Of a DNA stretch of 64,000 nucleotides, positions 35,904-44,872 are shown piece after piece (within the stretch, counting starts at the first letter, position 1; each line of letters starts with the position of its first letter). Below the pieces are notes generated by a model, which had not been told where the DNA came from, made no database searches, and saw only the letters and a program-made list of their open reading frames with translations. Origin of the DNA: Rhizobium sp. AC27/96 (GTDB lineage Bacteria > Pseudomonadota > Alphaproteobacteria > Rhizobiales > Rhizobiaceae); NCBI RefSeq assembly GCF_001692325.1, contig NZ_LXKN01000018.1:248001-312000 (forward strand), written 5' to 3'. Made by a program: the position numbers and the translations under genes.

Positions 35904-36441
35904 TCTCCTCGAAAGAAAACCCCTACTCGCTGGCAAGGCCGCTCTGCATGGGCCGAGCATCCGGCTCGAAGCTTTGCCGGAGGGGCATATGCTGCATGTG
36001 ATGGGAGCGCTCACGGCCGACGGGCTTGAGGCGCATCTTTCCGCAGTGGGCATCAAGGAAAGTTCCGTACGGCCGGCCGGATACCGGCAATGGTTCGTCG
36101 CCGGCAAAGACGTGCTTCCCAATGCGATTGTAAACCAGCTTTCCAGCGCCCTCGCCGGCCGCGCCTTCGTCTCCGATCAGAGCCATGGCCGCATCCGGAT
36201 CGGCGTTTCAGGCCCCCTTGCCACCGAATTGCTGAACAGGGGCACAGCCGTCGATCTTCACGCCTCGGCTTTTCCTGAGGGACACGCGGCGATGACCCTC
36301 TTCGGCCATATCTCAATACAGCTGGCACGTACCGGCGCCGAAGACTTCGAGTTGACGGTGCTGCGCAGCTTCGCGGAATCTCTCTATGAGGAGCTTGAGG
36401 CGCTGGCGCTTTCGCTGGGTGCCGAGCGCCTTGCATCCTGA
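35896..36441 (+). CDS. mgdD: N-methylglutamate dehydrogenase subunit D (SoxG-like)
   Basis: 181 residues from ATG 35896, overlapping the mgdC stop by 8 bases. SoxG-family subunit with residues such as GHMLHVMG, LLNRGTAVDLHASAFPEGHAAMTLFGHISIQL (broken in this description) and a C-terminal SFAESLYEELEALA. It is GcvT-like but short, and completes the enzyme. No clear terminator follows; the next gene converges after 39 bases. Confidence 0.9.
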   Translation: MPDLLERKPLLAGKAALHGPSIRLEALPEGHMLHVMGALTADGLEAHLSAVGIKESSVRPAGYRQWFVAGKDVLPNAIVNQLSSALAGRAFVSDQSHGRIRIGVSGPLATELLNRGTAVDLHASAFPEGHAAMTLFGHISIQLARTGAEDFELTVLRSFAESLYEELEALALSLGAERLAS

Positions 36442-36480
36442 GCCTATCAGGATCCGGGGCAAATCGGCCAAAGGCTCGAT

Positions 36481-37122
36481 TCAGGCTCGAGCGGTCGTCT
36501 TCAGCAGTCTTTGGGCGGCCAGATTCAGGCACTCTTCAAACGCTGTCAGGTCGAGGAACAATTGATCCGGCGCCACCTTGCGAGTGATTATGGTGCCGTT
36601 GCGCGCCGCGATGCTTCCGTCGAGCATCAGGTTGTCGATCATGTCGAAATTTTCCAGCGACAATCCATCCGGTCCGCGGTGGCGTCCGTCAGGACCGAGA
36701 TGCACCTCGCCGCCATGGAGATGGCTCACTCGCTCGAAATGGTTTTCCGCGCAATTGGAGAAAGCAAAGGCGGGGCAGCCGCGGGCACACATGAAGCCAA
36801 GCTCGAAGACCGTGCCGACATCGGCGGATATGCCGCGAAACGGTGTCAGATTGGCAATGATCAGATCGGCGCTCGACATCAGGCTTTCGTTGATGGCGCT
36901 GATGGCGAGGCCGTGCTGGTATCTCGTTTCCGTTTCCGGGATGGTCAGATCGCCGGGTGACACGGGAGTGAAACCGTAGCTGCGCGCCAGGGCAATCTTG
37001 CGGTCCAGCATTTCCCTCGCATTGGGAAGGAAAACCTCCGGACCTGCCAAATATGCTCTCAATGCTTTTTGCCTTTCCGACAGACCGTTGCAGCGCGGAA
37101 GCTGCGGAACCATATGAGGCAT
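36481..37122 (-). CDS. Nucleoside 2-deoxyribosyltransferase-like protein
   Basis: 213 residues. Fold signatures of the deoxyribosyltransferase family: RAYLAGPEVFLPNA at the first strand and LIIANLTPFRGISADVGTVFELGFM with the presumed catalytic Glu. No good ribosome site fits either ATG (37122 or 37113), so the true start may be further in. Family members swap bases between deoxynucleosides or hydrolyse nucleotides. It converges on mgdD and its role is unrelated to methylamine as far as can be seen. Confidence 0.75.
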   Translation of the reverse strand: MPHMVPQLPRCNGLSERQKALRAYLAGPEVFLPNAREMLDRKIALARSYGFTPVSPGDLTIPETETRYQHGLAISAINESLMSSADLIIANLTPFRGISADVGTVFELGFMCARGCPAFAFSNCAENHFERVSHLHGGEVHLGPDGRHRGPDGLSLENFDMIDNLMLDGSIAARNGTIITRKVAPDQLFLDLTAFEECLNLAAQRLLKTTARA

Positions 37123-37289
37123 ATGACCGATTCAGCGTTTTCGCGCCATAGTCGAGCGCACGGCTGACAAAATTGCGAAATCGGGGCAAGTGCCGTTCCC
37201 GGTAAATCACAAGGGGCGTATGTTCATACCTTGAACCGGGGCGTTAAGACAGCCGATGGCAGGCGAAGAAATTTTGTGGGGTAAAGGAA

Positions 37290-38537
37290 ATGCAATCTTC
37301 CATTGAAGCAGCGACCAGCTCGGAAATTAACGATCAAGGCTGCTGGCCGACAAAGCAGAACAAGATTCTCGATTGGCTGATGAATGATGTTCGCGACCAG
37401 CGTTTCATAGACAATATCCTCGTCGAACTGTGCGAAAAGCTCGTGGCCGCAGGGATTCCGGTGGCGCGATCGACCATGCATTTCAGGACGCTGCATCCGC
37501 AATGGCTTGGTGCGCGGATCCTCTGGCGTCCGGGCATGAAGGAAGGCGACATTGCTACATTCAGCTATGGCGTCGAGAAGACGCCGCAGTTTTTGGCAAG
37601 CCCCATCAACGAAATCTTCAACGGCGCAACCGAGGTCCGGAAAAATCTCGAGGTTCCGGATGGCGATCAGTTCGCCTATCCGCTGTATAGGGAGCTGCAT
37701 GCCGAAGGATTGACCGACTACATCGCCTGGCCGATCTACCACACGCTCGGCAAGCGCCACATTGTCACCTTCTCCTCCGATGCGCCTGGCGGCTTTACCG
37801 AAGCGCACATCACCGTCCTGAAGGATTTGCTCCCGGCCCTGACGATGGTGACCGAAATCAGGTTGAAGAACATCATGGCGCGCACGCTATTGCGCACCTA
37901 TGTCGGTCCGCATGCCAGCGAGCAGATCCTTGCCGGCGCAACGACGCGCGGCAGCGGCGCTACGGTCGGCGCGGCCATCCTGATCTGCGATCTTCGCGAT
38001 TTTACCACCATCTCGGACATGTGGCCGCGCGACGATGTCATCGAATTGCTCAACGGCTACTTCGATGCAATGGTGGATCCTATCGAAAAGCATGGCGGCG
38101 AAATCCTGAAATTCATGGGCGACGGCTTGCTCGCCATCTTCCCGCTAAGCGACCCAAATGCCTGCCATAATCTCCTCCTTTCGATCAGCGAGGCACAGAC
38201 GGCGGTTACCGCGCTCAACGAGGAGAACCGCAAGAACGGTCGCGAGGTGCTTCGGTATGGGGTCGGCGTCCATGTCGGCGACGTGATGTACGGCAATATC
38301 GGTTCTCGCACCCGCCTGGACTTCACCGTCATCGGTCCGGCCGTGAACATCGCTTCGCGCCTGGAAACCCTGACCAAGGAAGTGAAACGGCCGGTGCTCC
38401 TGTCCAAGGCCTTCGTCGAAATGGCCGGCTGCCAGCGCGATATGGAAAGCCTCGGCGCCTTCCCGCTCAAGGGACTTGGCGAACCGGTCGACGTCTTTGC
38501 CTTCACGGCCAAAGAGAAGCTGCTGCAGGAAGCGTGA
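37290..38537 (+). CDS. Class III adenylate/guanylate cyclase with GAF-like N-terminus
   Basis: 415 residues, no membrane segment. Residues about 25-195 look GAF-like (LAGIPVARSTMHFRTLHP-type sequence, DYIAWPIYHTLGKRHIVTFSS). Residues about 225-400 are the cyclase domain: metal Asp234 in CDLRDFTTIS, Lys274 and metal Asp278 in ILKFMGDGLLAIF, and DFTVIGPAVNIASRLE with the transition-state Asn and Arg. All catalytic residues seem present, so it should make cAMP (or cGMP). Rhizobia carry many such cyclases. Confidence 0.9.
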   Translation: MQSSIEAATSSEINDQGCWPTKQNKILDWLMNDVRDQRFIDNILVELCEKLVAAGIPVARSTMHFRTLHPQWLGARILWRPGMKEGDIATFSYGVEKTPQFLASPINEIFNGATEVRKNLEVPDGDQFAYPLYRELHAEGLTDYIAWPIYHTLGKRHIVTFSSDAPGGFTEAHITVLKDLLPALTMVTEIRLKNIMARTLLRTYVGPHASEQILAGATTRGSGATVGAAILICDLRDFTTISDMWPRDDVIELLNGYFDAMVDPIEKHGGEILKFMGDGLLAIFPLSDPNACHNLLLSISEAQTAVTALNEENRKNGREVLRYGVGVHVGDVMYGNIGSRTRLDFTVIGPAVNIASRLETLTKEVKRPVLLSKAFVEMAGCQRDMESLGAFPLKGLGEPVDVFAFTAKEKLLQEA

Positions 38538-38788
38538 CCGAAGAAGCGCGGGGAATCGTCTGTTTCGCGCGGCCGATTTGACGCGGCGCGATTCAGTCGG
38601 TTGCAAAACGTGAAAGGCAAGGGGCTGCCACTGCTGCGGCCGCTCCCTATATTGTTTGAGGGATCATGACGATAGCCGCCTTATTTTTGGGATCGTTCTG
38701 CGATTACAAGCGTTAGGTAGTGGTTGATTCTATCGGCTCGACCCGAGGGTGCCCGCCACCCATAAATACTCTGACAAGGAGAAAACAG

Positions 38789-39310
38789 ATGAGAAAAATT
38801 CTGACACTGGCGTTTTCGGCCGCATCGTTGATTATCGCCGGCACGGCAGTGGCACGCGCGGCGGACCTGCAGACCTACCGCGAGGACGACACGGATCAGC
38901 GCAATGGCGTCAAGATCGGCTACCTCGATTGCGAAATCGGTGGCGGTGTCGGCTATGTCCTCGGCTCGGCCAAGGAAGTGGATTGCACCTTCCATTCGAC
39001 GGTCGGACGCGCACGCGTTGATCATTACACCGGCGCGATCAGGAAGATGGGTGTCGATCTCGGCTTTACGACTCGCAGCCGGCTTGTTTGGCTCGTCTTC
39101 GCACCGACAGCCGGCTATCATCGCGGCTCTCTGAGCGGCCTTTATCAGGGCGCAACCGTTGAAGCGACCGTGGGTGCCGGCGTCGGCACGAACATCCTCG
39201 TCGGCGGCACGGCTGGTTCCATCCAGCTTCAGACCGTGAGCGTGACGGGTCAGCTTGGCCTCAACGTCGCAGCGACCGGCACCTCGGTAACGCTGACCGC
39301 GACCGAGTAA
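38789..39310 (+). CDS. DUF992 secreted protein
   Basis: 173 residues from ATG 38789 behind AAGGAGAAAAC. The signal peptide of about 24 residues ends at ARAADL. The mature part (KIGYLDCEIGGGVGYVLGSAKEVDCTF) matches DUF992, a family common in Rhizobiales. It is predicted beta-rich and exported, with two Cys likely disulfide-bonded. Function unknown. Confidence 0.85.
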   Translation: MRKILTLAFSAASLIIAGTAVARAADLQTYREDDTDQRNGVKIGYLDCEIGGGVGYVLGSAKEVDCTFHSTVGRARVDHYTGAIRKMGVDLGFTTRSRLVWLVFAPTAGYHRGSLSGLYQGATVEATVGAGVGTNILVGGTAGSIQLQTVSVTGQLGLNVAATGTSVTLTATE

Positions 39311-39335
39311 GCTTTTACAGCCCGGATGAACATCA

Positions 39336-39367
39336 GGCCGCCCCGTTACAAGACGGGGCGGCCTTTT
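39336..39367 (+). terminator. Rho-independent terminator after the DUF992 gene
   Basis: Perfect 11-base-pair GC-rich stem (GGCCGCCCCGT, 39336-39346, with ACGGGGCGGCC, 39353-39363), 6-base loop, then TTTTC. Confidence 0.9.
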
Positions 39368-39522
39368 CATTTGGCCGGCGTCGCTGTTTCGCAATGGCCG
39401 CCAGCGGATATCTGATCGTCCCCAGGATCGTCGATTTTCTTTTACAATAATGGATTCACGCCTGCGTCTTCGGCGGCTATAGCTGTCAGCGCAAGGCCAA
39501 AACCATACCGGAGCCAAATCCT

Positions 39523-40755
39523 ATGACCGATACCGTCACCGATCGTTTCCTTCGCTACGTCGTCGTGGACACGCAGTCCGATGCGTCTTCGCCCACGCAG
39601 CCGTCCACGGAGAAGCAGAAGAACCTCGGGCGGATTCTGGTCGAAGAATTGTTGGCGATCGGCTTGAAGGATGCGCATCTGGACGAGCACGGTTATGTCT
39701 ACGCGACCATTCCGTCCAATGTCGACAAGCCGGTTCCGGTGATCTGCTTCTGCTCTCATATGGATACCGCGCCAGATTTCACGGGCACGAACGTCAAGCC
39801 GCAGGTCCTGCGAAACTATGGCGGCGGCGACATCCGGCTTTCAGGCGATCCGCAACAGATTATCCGCGTCGATGAGCACCCTGCCCTGCGCGATCAGCTC
39901 GGCAACGACATCATCACCTCGGACGGCACGACGCTGCTGGGTGCCGATGACAAGGCGGGCCTCGCCGAAATCGTGACGGCTGCTCAATATCTCGTAGACA
40001 ACCCCGACATCCGCCACGGCACGATCAAACTCCTGTTCACGACCGATGAGGAAATCGGCCGCGGTGTCGACAAGGTCGATCTGAAGAAGCTTGGCGCGGA
40101 ATTTGCCTATACCGTGGATGGCGAGACTGCCGGGCATATCGAGGACGAGACTTTTTCGGCGGACGGCGTCGAAATTGTGATCCAGGGTGTGGCAATCCAT
40201 CCAGGCTTTGCCTTGGGAAAGATGGAAAACGCCATCAAGATTGCCGGTGCGATCATCGACAGGCTGCCGAAGGACCTGGCTCCCGAAACGACGGCTGGCC
40301 GAGATGGCTTCATTCACCCGACTGGTGTCAGCGGTTCGATGGAAAAGGCCTCGCTCGGTCTCATCATCCGCGATTTCGATGACGCAGGGCTCGCCGTCAA
40401 GGAGGCCATGCTGGAGCAGATCGTCAAGGACGTCATGATGTCCTATCCCGGCTCTTCCTATACATTCACGGTCAGGCATCAGTACCGCAATATGAAGGCG
40501 CTTCTTAATCGCCATCCGCAGATCGCCGATTATGCCGTGGAGGCGATCCAACGTGCCGGCATGACGCCGGTGCGCGGCAGTATTCGCGGCGGTACGGACG
40601 GTTCAAGGCTCTCCTTCATGGGGCTTCCATGCGCCAATCTTTTCGCCGGCGGTCATGCCTTTCACTCTCCGCTCGAATGGGTCAGCCGGCAGGACATGGA
40701 GAAATCGGTCAAGACACTTGTCGAATTGGCGAAGATCTGGGCTGAGCGCGCATAG
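39523..40755 (+). CDS. pepT: Peptidase T (tripeptide aminopeptidase)
   Basis: 410 residues, the normal PepT length. M20 metallopeptidase motifs: CFCSHMDTAPDF (first zinc His and Asp), LLGADDKAGLAE (bridging Asp), FTTDEEIGRGVDKV (catalytic Glu pair), GVAIHPGFALGKMENA in the dimerisation domain, and the final zinc His in FAGGHAFHSPLEW. It removes the N-terminal residue of tripeptides in the cytoplasm. Stands alone. Confidence 0.95.
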   Translation: MTDTVTDRFLRYVVVDTQSDASSPTQPSTEKQKNLGRILVEELLAIGLKDAHLDEHGYVYATIPSNVDKPVPVICFCSHMDTAPDFTGTNVKPQVLRNYGGGDIRLSGDPQQIIRVDEHPALRDQLGNDIITSDGTTLLGADDKAGLAEIVTAAQYLVDNPDIRHGTIKLLFTTDEEIGRGVDKVDLKKLGAEFAYTVDGETAGHIEDETFSADGVEIVIQGVAIHPGFALGKMENAIKIAGAIIDRLPKDLAPETTAGRDGFIHPTGVSGSMEKASLGLIIRDFDDAGLAVKEAMLEQIVKDVMMSYPGSSYTFTVRHQYRNMKALLNRHPQIADYAVEAIQRAGMTPVRGSIRGGTDGSRLSFMGLPCANLFAGGHAFHSPLEWVSRQDMEKSVKTLVELAKIWAERA

Positions 40756-41035
40756 TCGCGCGCTCCCTCGGAATAGATTTCGTTCCTAATACTCAAGCAT
40801 AACGGCCCTGTTGCAAAATAAGGCATCTCTACCGGTTTGAGGTTGGTAGCGTTGTCATTGCGCAAGGCATTCGTGTAATTTGTTATTGCAGCATTACTAA
40901 ATTAGATTATACTATAAGTTGGTCTTGGGAGGAAAGAACAATAAGTTTGTCCATTCATTCCAACTCTACGGCGCGCGCGCTCCGACTATCAGAAACTGGC
41001 TATTCAAGCAGCCTAAACTGAAACGGAGTTTAGTC

Positions 41036-41818
41036 ATGAGAGTAGGATCTTCACGGATAGCGATCGTCGCATCCGCATTTCTTCTGTTGACTTCGACTGC
41101 TTATCCAGAGCCCGGCGGAGGTACGGATCACGGTGGCGGCCGGTCCGGAAGCAGCGGTGGGCTCGGCGCGGGTCTTGGCGTCTCCATTGGTGGAATCAAT
41201 GCAGGCCTGGGTGCCGGCCTCGGCTCCAAGGGACTTGGTGTCGGTGCCGGCGCTTCCGTTGGCGGCGCGAATGGCGTCAATGCCGGCCTGGGTGCCTCGG
41301 TATCCGGAACAAGTGGCGTCAATGCGGGTGTCGGTGCATCCGTCGGCGGATCCAACGGCATTAATGCCGGCGTCGGCGCATCGGCCAATACAGCCGGTGT
41401 CAACGCAGGTCTTGGAGCCTCTGTCGGTGGGGCCAGCGGCGTCAATGCCGGCGCTGGCGTCTCTCTCGGCGGGTCCGGGGTCGGCGTTGGGGTCGGTGTG
41501 GGAGTCGGCGGCGGTTCAGGTAACGGTAGCGGAGGAACCGGGACCGGCACGGGAACTGGAACTGGAACTGGAACTGGTACGGGCTCCGGCAGCGGTACTG
41601 GCGTGACAACCGGCGGAACGAACGGCACGGGCGGTTTCGGCTCGGGACGTACCGGCACAAGCACACGGACGCTGGCCGCTTTCCGCACGATGTCGAGCGC
41701 CGAGCAGAAGCGCATGCTGATCGCCTGTCGCCAGGTAACGGCCTCCGGCAATTTCGACGCGGGCCTTGTCAGCCTTTGCCGGCTGCTGCGCAGTACCGCG
41801 AGTGCCGGCGGACTATAA
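41036..41818 (+). CDS. Secreted glycine-rich repeat protein
   Basis: 260 residues from ATG 41036 (CGGAGTT ribosome site). The signal peptide ends near AYPEP. Residues about 80-148 hold five tandem copies of a 14-residue unit, consensus GVNAGLGASVGGxS; then a (GV)n run, then eight Thr-Gly pairs. The C-terminal 50 residues (RTLAAFRTMSSAEQKRMLIACRQV region and SLCRLLRS) are non-repetitive and contain two Cys. It is probably an extracellular or surface protein; function unknown. The ORF start upstream at 40919 lacks a signal peptide and is rejected. Confidence 0.8.
   Translation: MRVGSSRIAIVASAFLLLTSTAYPEPGGGTDHGGGRSGSSGGLGAGLGVSIGGINAGLGAGLGSKGLGVGAGASVGGANGVNAGLGASVSGTSGVNAGVGASVGGSNGINAGVGASANTAGVNAGLGASVGGASGVNAGAGVSLGGSGVGVGVGVGVGGGSGNGSGGTGTGTGTGTGTGTGTGSGSGTGVTTGGTNGTGGFGSGRTGTSTRTLAAFRTMSSAEQKRMLIACRQVTASGNFDAGLVSLCRLLRSTASAGGL
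41273..41479 (+). repeat. Five tandem 42-bp (14-residue) coding repeats
   Basis: They encode G-[VI]-N-A-G-[LVA]-G-[AV]-S and a Gly-rich linker; the third copy has lost one codon. The period is in frame, so copy number can change without a frameshift. Confidence 0.8.
41552..41575 (+). repeat. Hexanucleotide tandem repeat (GGAACT)4
   Basis: Four perfect copies inside a degenerate 8-unit Thr-Gly tract. In frame; slippage would change length by dipeptides. Confidence 0.9.
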
Positions 41819-41857
41819 GCATCTGCTCCAGCCGCTTTTGGCTAAGTCAAAGCATAC

Positions 41858-41891
41858 GCAGCCGTTGCTGTTCAAACACGGCAACGGCTGC
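41858..41891. terminator. Bidirectional hairpin between convergent genes
   Basis: Perfect 11-base-pair inverted repeat GCAGCCGTTGC (41858-41868) and GCAACGGCTGC (41881-41891), 12-base loop. It lies between the glycine-rich gene and the convergent hypothetical gene. No strong T-run. Confidence 0.55.
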
Positions 41892-41917
41892 TGATATCTG
41901 CTTTCGAAGTTGAGGAT

Positions 41918-42529
41918 TTACCAGTCTGCGTTCGCGACATCGTCAAGCGCCTGTCGACTGCGGCGGAGCATAATGACAGGAGCATCCACGGCGCGGCTCA
42001 ACAGGTGGCGCGCGCCAGCCAGTGGGCGAAATCCTACCCTTTCCTCCACCACGGGAGGTGGTTCGCTGGCCACGAGAGGCTGCTCGGCCTGGGCATATTC
42101 CGCGCCCGCAATCAAGGGGTCGCGTGTTTCACACTGCGGCAGGCAACGGTCGAACCGCTCGGCATCGCCGGAAGCTGCGACCTTGATCTTGACCGTATCG
42201 GAACGCGAGGCAACGTGTTTCGCCGGCGCCGGATTTTTCACGGACGCCAAGGGGGATGGCGTAGGAACCGGCACAGTCATCAATTGGCGGGCGGGGCTTG
42301 CATCAATCGCGACCTGCAATTCGTTTGTCGTGGGATGTTGCAAGGATTGCGCGTTGCTGATCGTGATGCGACCGCTCTCATCGAAGAACCGCATGGCGCG
42401 CTCCGTCGGCGCGGTTTCAACGATCAGATAGAGAGCGCCAACCACCGTTCCGCAAACCGCAAGCGCGGAACCCAGCCTTCGGGTCGCCTCGCTTTGGCCA
42501 TTCCACCATCTCATAGGCTGCGTATCCAT
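41918..42529 (-). CDS. Hypothetical membrane-anchored protein
   Basis: 203 residues. One membrane segment at about 19-40 (GSALAVCGTVVGALYLIV), so probably a short cytoplasmic N-terminus and a periplasmic domain. A Pro/Ala-rich linker (VPVPTPSPLASV) follows; the rest is of unknown fold with one CLPQC pair. No family recognised. Confidence 0.6.
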   Translation of the reverse strand: MDTQPMRWWNGQSEATRRLGSALAVCGTVVGALYLIVETAPTERAMRFFDESGRITISNAQSLQHPTTNELQVAIDASPARQLMTVPVPTPSPLASVKNPAPAKHVASRSDTVKIKVAASGDAERFDRCLPQCETRDPLIAGAEYAQAEQPLVASEPPPVVEERVGFRPLAGARHLLSRAVDAPVIMLRRSRQALDDVANADW

Positions 42530-42671
42530 CGACCGCTCCTTTTGACAAGATCTCAGCCAGCCATTTTGGCGAGAACTGTGGCGCGGCTTTTACCGAAACA
42601 TGGCTAATTGCAGACCTTTTGCAAAGAAATGTTGATGGGGATGGCTTGTTAGCCGGTTCAACACAGAAGGT

Positions 42672-43295
42672 TTATAGGCCGCCATTCAATCCGAATTCCC
42701 TGAAGCCTACCCGCGAACATAGCCGTTCGTAGTAGTCCTCGATAACCGGGAAGTCTGGCTTGGCTGCCGGCAATGCTCGCCAGCGATGGATCGAGAGGCC
42801 TATGGGAATATCGGCAAGCGTAAAACTACTGCCGCAGATATAGCCACCATTCCGATCGATCTGCGCAGCGACGCGACCGACCAGATCGGAAAACACGTCC
42901 AGAGATTGAGCGATGACGGCCTTGTCCTGATACGCCGGATTCTTGCGCACCAGACCCTGGAAGGCGACGCGCCAGCTATTGTTGAAATCCGAGACCTGCC
43001 AGTCCATCCATTTCTCGATGGAAGCACGCTGTTTCAGATCATCCGGCAAGAGATCCGTGCGGCCGCGGCTCGCCGCAAGGTAGCGCAGTATCGTGTTCGA
43101 TTCCCAAAGGATGAAACCGTCATCATCGATGACGGGCACCATACCGGCCGGATTGAGGCGCAGAAACTCCGGAGACGATGTCGGGCGCGAGCCGCCGCCC
43201 CAATCTTCGGTGCTGTAGTTCAGATCGAGCTCGGCGCAAAGCCATAGAACCTTGCGTACATTGATAGATCCGCGATAGCCAAAAATCGTCAACAT
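42672..43295 (-). CDS. Glutathione S-transferase family protein
   Basis: About 207 residues from ATG 43295; a GTG at 43313 is an alternative. The thioredoxin-like N-terminus has MLTIFGYRGSINVRKVLW (Ser in the active-site position), then NPAGMVPVIDDDGFILWESNTILRYLA (cis-Pro and the Glu-Ser glutathione-binding pair). The C-terminal all-helical domain has FTLADIPIGLSIHRW. Likely a soluble detoxification enzyme. Confidence 0.9.
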   Translation of the reverse strand: MLTIFGYRGSINVRKVLWLCAELDLNYSTEDWGGGSRPTSSPEFLRLNPAGMVPVIDDDGFILWESNTILRYLAASRGRTDLLPDDLKQRASIEKWMDWQVSDFNNSWRVAFQGLVRKNPAYQDKAVIAQSLDVFSDLVGRVAAQIDRNGGYICGSSFTLADIPIGLSIHRWRALPAAKPDFPVIEDYYERLCSRVGFREFGLNGGL

Positions 43296-43575
43296 TACGG
43301 GTGATACCTTCACTTCGCTTCAGCGCGATAGTCGCGGCATTGCATCGCGAAGCAATTGCTAAATTGTCATTGCTACAATTCGGGAATGGGCGCGTTTTTC
43401 CGAGCCCTGCGAGCAAGCATTTGATGCAGGATCGCATCATTAAGCTTTATCTTTAAAGTTAATCCGGACAGTCAGCAGACAAGCAAATGATCTTGTGATC
43501 TTATTATGCCGTGGCTGGAGCTGGGGACTGACCACGATTCCTTCATGAACCTCAAGGCAACGAACTGCGGCGCCC

Positions 43576-44481
43576 ATGGTATTAACGGCAAAAGAGCTTG
43601 GTCGTAACGAGCATTTTCTTTCGGCTATACTGCAAAACGCACATGAGCTTATGGCTATTTACAGCGAGAATCCTCGCATAGCCTCGATTATGGCTGCTCA
43701 GCAGCGATGGCTTCTTGCGCATGCCGGATTCTCATTGTCGCTCGGTTACCCCGACGAGCCGATACCGGGGCTCTATAGCAGCCGCTTCATCGATTTCGCG
43801 GTGAAACATGGCCTTGCCAGCCGCAACACGGCAGCTGCCTTCCTCAAGGAAATGCAGGCCTACAAGTTCATTCAGCCCGTGCCGCGCAGTTCGGATCGCC
43901 GTATCACGCTGTTCGAACCGTCCGCTCTCACCCGTGAATATATGGCACGTTGGCTTCACACACATCTCATCGTGCTCGACACGCTCGACGGCGGCGAGCG
44001 GATGGCCAAGGTCGCCATCGATCCGGATGTCATCTGGCGGATGCATCCGATCATCGCCAAGCGCATCATGGACAGCGACATTCTTCGCAATCCTGGCGTG
44101 ACGTTCAGCCTGTTCAACTGGGCGACATCGGGCGGTGCGGTCATGGACTACCTCATTTCACGGATAAGCTCGATCGATTTCGGCGCCGACAAGGTGCTGA
44201 TCGGCCCACTGTCGATGAAGGTCATGCAGAGCCAGTTCATGATTTCCAGAACGCATCTGAAGCGGCTGTTCAAGCGGGCAGCCGAATTCGGCAGCGTTGG
44301 CTGGGTCGGTGCGCCCGGCAAGAGCGGCTTTTGGCTATCCCATACGTTCGTCTCGGAATACTGGAACTATCAGGCCGAGAAATATGCGATGATCGACGCC
44401 GTGAGCCATTCGATGCTTTCCGGCTTCAGCTGCAGTCGCGAGAGATCGGATGCGGCAATGTTGGGACTGACCAGCAACTGA
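43576..44481 (+). CDS. Hypothetical winged-helix-like regulator
   Basis: 301 residues, no membrane segment. Two regions look like winged helices: about 75-130 (GLASRNTAAAFLKEMQAYKF, then a basic wing PVPRSSDRRITLF, MarR-like) and about 215-255 (FMISRTHLKRLFKRAAEFG). The weak ribosome site leaves the start uncertain. It could be a transcription factor for the neighbouring pilus operon, but that is speculation. Confidence 0.5.
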   Translation: MVLTAKELGRNEHFLSAILQNAHELMAIYSENPRIASIMAAQQRWLLAHAGFSLSLGYPDEPIPGLYSSRFIDFAVKHGLASRNTAAAFLKEMQAYKFIQPVPRSSDRRITLFEPSALTREYMARWLHTHLIVLDTLDGGERMAKVAIDPDVIWRMHPIIAKRIMDSDILRNPGVTFSLFNWATSGGAVMDYLISRISSIDFGADKVLIGPLSMKVMQSQFMISRTHLKRLFKRAAEFGSVGWVGAPGKSGFWLSHTFVSEYWNYQAEKYAMIDAVSHSMLSGFSCSRERSDAAMLGLTSN

Positions 44482-44872
44482 CGATCTACGGTTCACCCAT
44501 TCGTCTCATAAAGGCGCCAAGAATAGGCGACATCCAGCGCTCGGAGCATAATGTCTTTGTCGCGGCCTAATGGAATCACATTCTAGCTATTATCATTGTT
44601 GAAACTTGATGGCCGCTAGAAGTCAAAAAGGTATTCTCGCTGTAATTGTTGAATCGCAAGACTGGTGAATCGACATAACATTAACCATCTTTCTCAAAAA
44701 TAACGTTTATATACAAGTATTCGCTAAATAAATTTGGCCTATACTACTGCTTTGGCTCTTTGATACTGCCTCACCACATACACTCGGTTTCTACCTCATT
44801 GCCAGAATCGATAACATATGATTAGTTTCTTATATTCTGATGTTTTCGAGAATGTGGTTAGGGGGAATGCGA
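44482..44872. other. 391-bp AT-rich region upstream of the pilus operon
   Basis: No gene supported. The part from 44570 to 44860 is markedly AT-rich compared with the rest of the window (for example runs around 44690-44740) and is expected to hold the promoter and regulator sites of the chaperone-usher operon. I could not pick one convincing -35/-10 pair. Confidence 0.5.

Noticed and set aside
31432..36441. Annotation as heterotetrameric sarcosine oxidase (soxBDAG)
   Set aside because: Subunit set is the same, but the operon faces gmaS/mgsABC, which make N-methylglutamate; the Mgd role is more economical. No glyA beside it.
40919..41035. Earlier start of the glycine-rich gene at 40919
   Set aside because: It adds 39 non-conserved residues before an evident signal peptide that has its own ribosome site.
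41185..41580. Possible CRISPR-like array in the glycine-rich gene
   Set aside because: Units are adjacent, coding and in frame, with no unique spacers.
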